A DNA stretch of 21,507 nucleotides, taken from SIG710 sp045605745. Lineage in GTDB: Bacteria > Bacillota > Clostridia > Oscillospirales > CAG-272. Both the position numbers and the translations under genes were made by a program. Positions 16,440 through 21,507 of this stretch are shown in pieces; the stretch's first letter is position 1; every line of letters begins with the position of its first letter. The notes beneath the pieces are model-generated. The model was not told where the DNA came from. It worked only from the letters and a program-made list of their open reading frames with translations, and made no database searches. The stretch is taken from assembly GCA_045605745.1 (NCBI GenBank), contig JAZUQN010000108.1, positions 1-21,507 of the forward strand, read 5' to 3'.

Positions 16440-17327
16440 TTAATTTCCGCCTATTGCTGTGAGGAGAGTTGAAAGTCCAACATTTTTGTTGTCCTCTTCA
16501 TAACATTCAATAATGTCCTCATCGCTAAGCTTTATATACTGTCTTGTAACAAGATCCTTCTTAACCATTCCAAGCTTGCCAACCGCAATGCTTTCGATGG
16601 TTCTCAGATCATTTTTGACCTCAAGAGCGATAAGAAGCTCATCCTCCTGCTTTGCAAGAGCAGATATCTCATTCTGCATCTCAACATAGTCATCAGAAGC
16701 ATCGCTAAGAAGCACCGAGCTTCCAACAATAAACATCAGCGACACCGCACAAACAAGAACAGTAAGCATAGCTCCCATAGGCAGACTGCCTATACCGCTT
16801 CTGAATTTTCCCATGAACTCATCTATCTTGCCGCTTTTTTCGTTCTTAACGGCTCTTCGGGCAGAAATACCGGTGGGATATCTTGCGGCAGTCACCTTGT
16901 TCTGCTGTACTGAACGAGTACGGTTATTATTAGCTTGTGCAGGATTTGAAACTGTGCTTTTGGCAGAAGTCGATACGGCAGATCTTGTCTGAGAATGTCT
17001 CTCAACGCTTACAGGTCTTTCTGCAGTTGTTCTAACCGATTTTTTCACAGCAGCTTCCGGACGAATATTTTTATTAACGGCCTGTGGCGCTGTTATCTTG
17101 GTTACAGGAGCATAACCGGAGCGCTGTCTGTAATTTCGCTCAAATTCACCGAGAGTCAGCGGTGCAGAGGAGGCACCTCTATAGCCATACATCACCTCAC
17201 TGCCATAACTATCGGCAGAGGTTCTTGCCTGGTGAGCAAGACCGCGGCCTGCAAATTTTCTGTTGAGATACAGGAATGTACTATCCTGATTATTCTGATA
17301 ATCGTTTGCAGTGCCGTACTGATACAT
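16440..17327 (-). CDS. ftsL: FtsL-like septum formation protein with long N-terminal region
   Basis: Probable divisome protein of the FtsL/DivIC type. The 295 residues have a long polar, low-complexity N-terminus (1-180, rich in Ser, Thr, Arg, Ala, Asn and Gln), one membrane segment at about 185-206, a short coiled coil at about 210-240, and then the FtsL-type patch LRTIESIAVGKLGMVKKD (241-258). Typical FtsL is about 100-130 residues, so the cytoplasmic extension is unusual. The assignment rests on position directly after rsmH, topology and the C-terminal patch, not on strong sequence identity. The start is ATG with GGAGG seven bases upstream, 20 nt after rsmH. DivIC is the main alternative. 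Confidence 0.72.
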   Translation of the reverse strand: MYQYGTANDYQNNQDSTFLYLNRKFAGRGLAHQARTSADSYGSEVMYGYRGASSAPLTLGEFERNYRQRSGYAPVTKITAPQAVNKNIRPEAAVKKSVRTTAERPVSVERHSQTRSAVSTSAKSTVSNPAQANNNRTRSVQQNKVTAARYPTGISARRAVKNEKSGKIDEFMGKFRSGIGSLPMGAMLTVLVCAVSLMFIVGSSVLLSDASDDYVEMQNEISALAKQEDELLIALEVKNDLRTIESIAVGKLGMVKKDLVTRQYIKLSDEDIIECYEEDNKNVGLSTLLTAIGGN

Positions 17328-17347
17328 GGTTAATCCTCCATTATTTT

Positions 17348-18307
17348 TTATATTTTTTCCGCAATCCTCAGCTTTGCGCTTCTCGAACGCGGATTCTCTT
17401 CAAGCTCCTTCTCTGATGGAAGGATAGGCTTTTTTGTTACTATTTTCAGTTTCGGTTTATTTCCGCATACACAAACCGGAAAGTTTCTTGGGCAGGTACA
17501 TCCTGTCGCAAGAGAAGTAAAAGCTTGTTTAACCATTCTATCTTCAAGGGAATGAAATGTTATTATCGCAATTCTTCCCCCGGGATTAAGGCGCTTAACG
17601 GCTCCTTCTATTGCAGGTATTATAACTCCAAGCTCGCTGTTAACTTCTATTCTTATTGCCTGAAAGGTTCGCTTTGCCGGGTGATGACCGCCCTGCTTTG
17701 CCGCCTGGGGCATCGCCCGCTTAACTATATCAACAAGCTCGCTGGTCATTTCAATTGGTTTCTCATCTCTTGCCTTAACAATTTCTGCGGCAATTTTTCC
17801 GCCAAACCTTTCCTCTCCATAGCTATAAATAATCTCTCTGAGCTTCTCTTCCGAATATTCATTCACCACAGCAAAAGCGTCAAGAGGATTTCTATCATCC
17901 ATTCGCATATCAAGTTTTGCATCGGCATTATAGGAAAAGCCTCTGTCTGCCGTGTCAAGCTGATATGAAGAAACGCCAAGATCCATCAAAACTCCATCGA
18001 TCTTCTCAATGCCAAGCTCCTCGCAAACAGAGTCGATCTCTGAAAAATTGTTTCTCACAAGAGTAACCTTATCGCCAAAGCAACCGAGTCGTCTTCCTGC
18101 AGCTTCTATCGCCGCAGCATCCTGATCGATCGCAACAAGTCTGCCATCATCGCCAAGCGCAGAGGCTATATGAAAGGAATGTCCGCCTCCACCGGCAGTG
18201 CCGTCAATATAAACGCCGTTCTTTTTTATATTAAGTCCCTCAATGCATTCATCAAGAAGCACTGATCTATGGCTAAAAACTATGGGCTCTTTTTCCATAT
18301 TCTTCAC
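17348..18307 (-). CDS. rsmH: 16S rRNA (cytosine-1402-N4)-methyltransferase RsmH
   Basis: SAM-dependent methyltransferase that modifies C1402 of 16S rRNA (old name MraW). The 319 residues are of normal length. Motifs: SAM loop DGTAGGGGHS (35-44), DLGVSSYQLD (109-118), RGFSY (122-126), KRTFQAIRIEVNSEL (212-226), FHSLEDR (251-257), a cysteine cluster CTCPRNFPVCVC (270-281), and the C-terminal NPRSRSAKLR (305-314). The GTG at 18307 overlaps the mraZ stop as GTGA, pointing to coupling. An in-frame ATG three codons later (18298) is an alternative; neither has a strong ribosome binding site. Confidence 0.97.
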   Translation of the reverse strand: MKNMEKEPIVFSHRSVLLDECIEGLNIKKNGVYIDGTAGGGGHSFHIASALGDDGRLVAIDQDAAAIEAAGRRLGCFGDKVTLVRNNFSEIDSVCEELGIEKIDGVLMDLGVSSYQLDTADRGFSYNADAKLDMRMDDRNPLDAFAVVNEYSEEKLREIIYSYGEERFGGKIAAEIVKARDEKPIEMTSELVDIVKRAMPQAAKQGGHHPAKRTFQAIRIEVNSELGVIIPAIEGAVKRLNPGGRIAIITFHSLEDRMVKQAFTSLATGCTCPRNFPVCVCGNKPKLKIVTKKPILPSEKELEENPRSRSAKLRIAEKI

Positions 18308-18735
18308 ACATCATACTGACGAAGAAGGCTGAGAATCTCCTCCGGATCTTCTTCATCTATCTTAGCCTGATAATTCTCCTCATTCCATATCTCGGCATAG
18401 TCACCGCATCCAACAATAACCGCAGTTCCCTTTGTGAGGCCGGCATGGTCACAAAGATCTGTGGTCAGGAGCACACGTCCCTGAGAATCAAAGCCGCATT
18501 TAAGTGCAGTGCGGTAAAGATAACGGTTAACAGCATTTCTTCGAGTTATCGGAACCTTATCGAGAGCCGCCGCACAGTATTTATCCCATTCTTCAATTGA
18601 ATATACAAGCAGACACTTATTTTCGGAGTCACGGACTATCATAACATTTTCGCCAAACTCATCTCTATGCTTTGATGGAATAAAAAGTCTGTTCTTGGCA
18701 TCAAGCGCATGTTTAAATTCGCCGCAAAGTATCAC
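18304..18735 (-). CDS. mraZ: Transcriptional regulator MraZ
   Basis: DNA-binding protein with two AbrB-like half domains that usually represses the dcw promoter. The 143 residues show both DxxxR signatures: D12-R16 (DAKNR) and D83-R87 (DSQGR). The start is GTG at 18735, seven bases after GGAGG (18743-18747); an ATG two bases further upstream is out of frame. First gene of the cluster, with a consensus promoter about 100 nt upstream and a candidate operator between them. It overlaps rsmH by 4 nt. Confidence 0.96.
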   Translation of the reverse strand: MILCGEFKHALDAKNRLFIPSKHRDEFGENVMIVRDSENKCLLVYSIEEWDKYCAAALDKVPITRRNAVNRYLYRTALKCGFDSQGRVLLTTDLCDHAGLTKGTAVIVGCGDYAEIWNEENYQAKIDEEDPEEILSLLRQYDV

Positions 18736-18805
18736 ATCCGCACCTCCCTTTCTTTAAGCTTCGCCTCTGTGGTTTTTAGGTGTTCTTTTTCGACATTTCA
18801 GTGCT

Positions 18806-18825
18806 TTTTTCACCATTTTGCACCA
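18806..18825 (-). promoter_or_regulatory. Candidate MraZ operator (10-bp phased TGGTG repeat)
   Basis: On the minus strand TGGTG occurs twice, exactly 10 bases apart (plus-strand CACCA at 18821-18825 and 18811-18815), each followed by an A-rich 5-mer. This lies at the start of the predicted mraZ transcript. Known MraZ operators are short G-rich boxes repeated every 10 bp near the mraZ promoter (TGGGN in E. coli). Only two boxes are clear here, so this is a proposal. Confidence 0.45.
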
Positions 18826-18835
18826 CCTTGCTATT

Positions 18836-18864
18836 ATTATAGTATGTTTTTTATGAAAATGCAA
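18836..18864 (-). promoter_or_regulatory. Sigma-A type promoter of mraZ and the dcw operon
   Basis: On the minus strand: -35 TTGCAT (18859-18864), 17-nt spacer, perfect -10 TATAAT (18836-18841). Predicted start near 18829, giving a leader of about 95 nt. The AAAACTATTGCA around the -35 (18860-18871) is identical to the ftsZ promoter. Confidence 0.85.
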
Positions 18865-19083
18865 TAGTTTTGAGCAAATTTGTTGAAAAAATTTTTCAGT
18901 TTTTTTTATAAAACCACCAAAAATATCCGCCAATTAGAAAACTTAAGCCAAAAAGCTTTACTAATTATTCCTTAATTTACATTATTTTCTTTTTATGTAA
19001 ACATCAAACAACATCGAAATATGTCATCATTTTCCCGACATTTACAAATAATATTCGACCTTTTCCTGCAAAACAAAAACAAA

Positions 19084-19770
19084 TTATTCGCCAAGAGCCT
19101 CTCTCAGCTTTTGAAGTGCACTTTTTTCTATTCGGCTAACATATGAACGAGATATTCCAAGCTTTTCCGCAACCTCTCTTTGAGGCAAAGGCTCTGTACC
19201 AAAAAGTCCGTATCGCATAATTATGATATTTCTCTCTCTTGCCGTCAGCAGATTTTCCACATATCTGAGCGCCCTGGCAGAGCACAGCTCCCTATCAACC
19301 TCCTCTGAAATGCTCTCCTCACTTCCGAGAACATCAATATATGTCAGCGGATTTCCTTCCTTATCTATATCTATAGTTTCATTTATCGAAACCTCGCCCG
19401 CAAGCTTTTTCTGCGCCCTGAAATACATAAGTATCTCATTTTGAATACATTTTGCACCATATGTAGCGAATCTTGCACCGTTCTCAGGATTGAATGAATC
19501 CACAGCCTTAACAAGACCGATAGTTCCAACCGAAATCAGATCCTCACCGCATTTACTTGTTGAATAGTATTTCCTAACAATGTGTGCCACAAGTCTTAGA
19601 TTATGCAAGATTAGCTTTTCTCTTGCACGCTCATCACCCTCATTTTTGTGTTTCAAAAAATACAAATGCTCCTCTTCTTCGGGCAGCGGCGGGGGAAAAT
19701 TTTGCGGAGTGGCTATGCCAAGTATCATAAAAGCCGCCTTAAATGTTGCAGATAACAAAAATGTCAGCAA
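19084..19770 (-). CDS. sigK: Sporulation sigma factor SigK (with pro-sequence)
   Basis: Late mother-cell RNA polymerase sigma factor of the SigK type. In the frame starting at 19779 (231 residues) region 2 spans about 52-122 (LRLVAHIVRKYY, EDLISVGTIGLVKAVDSF, FATYGAKCIQNEILMYFRAQ) and region 4 about 168-230, with the helix-turn-helix REVAEKLGISRSYVSRIEK. It is preceded by a hydrophobic stretch (LLTFLLSATFKAAFMILGIA) resembling the membrane-held pro-sequence of Bacillus pro-SigK, normally removed by SpoIVFB. The start chosen is TTG at 19770, seven bases after GAGG. GTG at 19779 directly abuts that site and is poorly spaced, and ATG at 19728 would drop most of the pro-sequence. The gene is intact, with no skin-type interruption. 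It is divergent from pfp. Confidence 0.88.
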   Translation of the reverse strand: MLTFLLSATFKAAFMILGIATPQNFPPPLPEEEEHLYFLKHKNEGDERAREKLILHNLRLVAHIVRKYYSTSKCGEDLISVGTIGLVKAVDSFNPENGARFATYGAKCIQNEILMYFRAQKKLAGEVSINETIDIDKEGNPLTYIDVLGSEESISEEVDRELCSARALRYVENLLTARERNIIIMRYGLFGTEPLPQREVAEKLGISRSYVSRIEKSALQKLREALGE

Positions 19771-19828
19771 AAAAATCACCTCTTTTCATACTAAATTTAT
19801 GCAAATAAATAAAATCTTTGCCTGTACA

Positions 19829-19857
19829 TTGACAGAAACGAGAAAAAATGTTATCAT
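19829..19857 (+). promoter_or_regulatory. Sigma-A type promoter of pfp
   Basis: Perfect -35 TTGACA (19829-19834), 17-nt spacer and -10 TATCAT (19852-19857), about 45 nt before the pfp ATG. A TATAAT lies six bases further on but gives a poor spacing. Confidence 0.7.
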
Positions 19858-19903
19858 ATAATATGAAAGATGTTTGTGCCTAAATTGGCAGGAAAGGCAA
19901 ATT

Positions 19904-21142
19904 ATGAAAAAACTTATCGGAAATGCAGTTGTCGGTCAATCCGGCGGGCCCACAGTTGCTATAAACGCAACTCTTTCTGGTGTAATTCGCGGTGCGATGG
20001 AGCTTAAAAATAATGGTATTATTGGCAAGCTTTATGGTATGAGAAACGGCATCGAAGGAATGCTTGAGGAAAGGTTTGCAGACCTTTTTGATATATTTGA
20101 CGAAGAAGAAAAACTGTTCACCCTTGAGAATACTCCTGCGGCGGCTTTGGGGTCTTGCAGAAAGAAACTTCCAAATGCCGACAGTGGCGATGATGTTTTT
20201 TCAAAGCTTTTGGAAATTTTCAAAAAATATGACATCAGATATTTTTTCTATATTGGCGGAAACGATTCTATGGACACAGTTAAGAAGCTGGGCAATTATA
20301 CCGAGAGTTGCGGATATGAAATGAGAGTTGTGGGCATACCCAAGACTATCGACAACGATCTGCCGGGAACCGATCATGCACCGGGCTTTGGCTCGGCTGC
20401 AAAATATATCGCCACAATGACTCAGGAGATCATTCGAGATTGCGCAGTTTACACCGTTAAGGCTGTTACCATAATCGAAATTATGGGCAGAGATGCAGGC
20501 TGGCTTGCAACGGCTTCTGCCGCAGGCAGACATATTTGCGGCTTTGAACCCGATCTTGTTTATCTTCCCGAAAGAGAATTTGATATGGATAGGTTTATTG
20601 CCGATGTTAAAGCGGCACTGGATAAGCACCCGAACGTTGTGGTTGCAATTTCAGAGGGCATACGCCTTTCAGACGGCAGATATGTTGGCGAAGCAACCCA
20701 AAGCGGCGTAACCGACGTGTTTGGCCACAAATATCTTTCAGGAAGTGGCAAAACTCTTGAATACGAGGTGAAAAACAGAATCGGATGCAAGGTGCGCTCA
20801 ATTGAGCTTAATCTTTGCCAAAGATGTGCTTCACATTTAGCTTCTAAAACAGACCTCTGCGAATCTGTTTTGGTTGGAAAAACTGCTGTTTTGGCTGCTT
20901 ATGACGGTGCAAACAAGGTTATGATGACAATTGATCGCACATCAAACCTCCCTTATGAGATAAAGATAGGAAGCGTTAATGTGGATGAGGTGGCAAATAA
21001 AGAACAGCTTGTGCCGGATAGATTTATAAACGCAGAGGGCAACGGCGTTACAGACGAGTGCATTGAATATCTGCTTCCGTTGATACGAGGCGAGGTCACT
21101 CCAAGCTATCGTGATGGACTCCCGGTTCATATTGTAATATAA
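19904..21142 (+). CDS. pfp: Pyrophosphate-type 6-phosphofructokinase
   Basis: Cytoplasmic glycolytic enzyme phosphorylating fructose 6-phosphate, probably with pyrophosphate. The 412 residues from the ATG at 19904 show GQSGGPT at 11-17, GGNDS at 118-122, PKTIDNDLPGTDHA at 146-159 with D150 as the likely catalytic base, and MGRDAGW at 194-200. The aspartate in GGNDS and the lysine in PKTIDND are the residues that mark PPi-dependent enzymes, where ATP enzymes have glycines. The PPi family usually reads GGDDS, so the asparagine is a small variation. A longer frame from TTG at 19874 is rejected because AAAGG lies six bases before the ATG. It is transcribed alone, away from sigK, and followed by a terminator. 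Confidence 0.94.
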   Translation: MKKLIGNAVVGQSGGPTVAINATLSGVIRGAMELKNNGIIGKLYGMRNGIEGMLEERFADLFDIFDEEEKLFTLENTPAAALGSCRKKLPNADSGDDVFSKLLEIFKKYDIRYFFYIGGNDSMDTVKKLGNYTESCGYEMRVVGIPKTIDNDLPGTDHAPGFGSAAKYIATMTQEIIRDCAVYTVKAVTIIEIMGRDAGWLATASAAGRHICGFEPDLVYLPEREFDMDRFIADVKAALDKHPNVVVAISEGIRLSDGRYVGEATQSGVTDVFGHKYLSGSGKTLEYEVKNRIGCKVRSIELNLCQRCASHLASKTDLCESVLVGKTAVLAAYDGANKVMMTIDRTSNLPYEIKIGSVNVDEVANKEQLVPDRFINAEGNGVTDECIEYLLPLIRGEVTPSYRDGLPVHIVI

Positions 21143-21143
21143 C

Positions 21144-21178
21144 ATAAAAGAGACTGATTATAAGTCAGCCTCTTTTAT
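21144..21178 (+). terminator. Terminator of pfp
   Basis: ATAAAAGAG / CTCTTTTAT arms plus CTGA / TCAG (one A-C mismatch) form a long stem with a 7-nt loop two bases after the pfp stop. The 3' arm ends in TTTT and the following bases are AT-rich. Confidence 0.75.
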
Positions 21179-21201
21179 ATTTAATTGTAGTTAAACATGA
21201 G

Positions 21202-21319
21202 TTTATCGGGGAGTTTAATTTTACAAAAAAGAGCACACTGCTCTCGTCTGTGATAATCGATTGCTAAGCAGAATTTTCGCAGTGTGCTATTTTTTGTGAA
21301 AAGGCATCTCCCCGATAAA
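21202..21319 (+). repeat. Structured intergenic element, right copy
   Basis: A nested inverted repeat. The outer arms are TTTATCGGGGAG (21202-21213) and CTCCCCGATAAA (21308-21319), a perfect 12 bp. The inner arms are 21223-21241 and 21279-21297, 19 positions with one G-A mismatch, including AGCACACTGC / GCAGTGTGCT. The loop is 37 nt and the 3' spacer 20 nt, the same lengths as in the left copy (319-405), with about 24 of 37 loop bases identical. It lies between the terminators of two convergent genes. It could be a small mobile repeat or a structured RNA; no coding region is present. Confidence 0.8.
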
Positions 21320-21340
21320 TCAAAATTTATTTAAAACTTC

Positions 21341-21375
21341 AAAAAATGCTGCTCCAAATAGGAGCAGCATTTTTA
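21341..21375. terminator. Bidirectional terminator at the right edge
   Basis: A perfect 10-bp stem ATGCTGCTCC (21346-21355) / GGAGCAGCAT (21361-21370) with AAATA loop, flanked by an A tract on the left and a T tract on the right. It serves the minus-strand gene ending at 21385 and could also stop plus-strand read-through. Confidence 0.9.
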
Positions 21376-21384
21376 TTATTCATT

Positions 21385-21507
21385 TCAATTCAAAAGCGAT
21401 CTGCCTTCCCATTCCCTTTCGGGCTCAACACCAATAAGCGAAGCTATTGTGGGTGCAATATCAAGTATGCTCACACCGCCAAGCTCTTTTCCTGCCTCAA
21501 ATTCAGG
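21385..21507 (-). CDS. Alkaline phosphatase superfamily protein, C-terminal fragment
   Basis: Only the last 40 codons and a TGA stop are inside the window; the rest lies beyond the right edge. The fragment contains GVSILDIAPTIASLIGV followed by EWEGRSLL. This is the typical C-terminal end of sulfatase, phosphodiesterase/nucleotide pyrophosphatase and related alkaline phosphatase superfamily enzymes, where the aspartate-containing DIAPT segment precedes a final GRSL. The exact subfamily and substrate cannot be told. A strong terminator follows 15 nt after the stop. Confidence 0.75.
   Translation of the reverse strand, partial: PEFEAGKELGGVSILDIAPTIASLIGVEPEREWEGRSLLN

Larger units (their letters stand above)
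18736..19083. other. AT-rich spacer between mraZ and sigK
   Basis: No gene is visible. The mraZ-proximal 130 bases hold its promoter, candidate operator and leader. The remainder (about 18870-19083) is very AT-rich and contains only short inverted repeats, for example TTTACAT 18976-18982 / ATGTAAA 18995-19001. No clear T-tailed terminator for the upstream sigK gene was found, so some read-through towards mraZ is possible. Confidence 0.6.

Noticed and set aside
18976..19001. Terminator of sigK
   Set aside because: The 7-bp repeat is A-T rich, more than 80 bases after the stop, and has no T tract after it in the needed direction.
19780..19870. Sigma-E or sigma-K type promoter for sigK
   Set aside because: CATA-like words are present, but no -35/-10 pair fits the known consensus with correct spacing.
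19874..19903. TTG start for pfp
   Set aside because: The ten extra residues do not match the family and the AAAGG site points to the ATG at 19904.

Overview
The window carries most of a division and cell wall (dcw) cluster from a low-to-moderate GC, spore-forming member of the Clostridia, probably an Oscillospiraceae/Ruminococcaceae-type anaerobe. The reasons are the Gram-positive gene order mraZ-rsmH-ftsL-PBP-murE-murF-mraY-ftsW-murG-ftsQ-ftsZ, a PASTA-type class B PBP, a sporulation sigma factor of the SigK type with a hydrophobic pro-sequence, a pyrophosphate-type phosphofructokinase, and strong GGAGG-type ribosome binding sites. The taxonomic call is inference; no rRNA is present.

Layout: positions 1-457 contain no gene but hold a series of strong hairpins, ending in the terminator of the minus-strand operon. 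From 18735 down to 458 everything is on the minus strand. A consensus promoter at about 18836-18864 drives mraZ, rsmH, a long FtsL-like protein, a TIM-barrel sugar isomerase/epimerase family protein (an unexpected insertion), the class B PBP, murE, murF, mraY, ftsW, murG and ftsQ, mostly with short gaps or 4-base overlaps. ftsZ has its own promoter (5516-5544). A GC-rich hairpin follows ftsZ, then a DUF554 membrane protein, manA and an LTA-synthase-family enzyme. Beyond mraZ lies an AT-rich spacer and sigK (minus). pfp runs divergently on the plus strand from its own promoter. The right edge holds the last 40 codons of an alkaline-phosphatase-superfamily gene on the minus strand.

Function: murE, murF, mraY and murG build lipid II; FtsW and the PBP polymerise and cross-link it at the septum; FtsL and FtsQ organise these enzymes and FtsZ forms the ring. 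The LTA synthase relative probably makes or modifies a surface polymer. murD, murC, murB and ftsA are absent from this stretch.

The most unusual observations are: (1) a structured repeat present in two related copies at the two ends of the window (319-405 and 21202-21319), with the same loop length (37) and spacer length (20) although the loop sequence has diverged; (2) the sugar isomerase/epimerase family gene inside the dcw operon, preceded by a perfect 12-bp GC-rich hairpin; (3) a 12-base identical -35 region shared by the mraZ and ftsZ promoters; and (4) a 10-bp-phased TGGTG repeat just downstream of the mraZ promoter, a candidate MraZ operator. Several gene starts were set from ribosome binding sites rather than the longest reading frame (ftsZ, DUF554, PBP, pfp, sigK).
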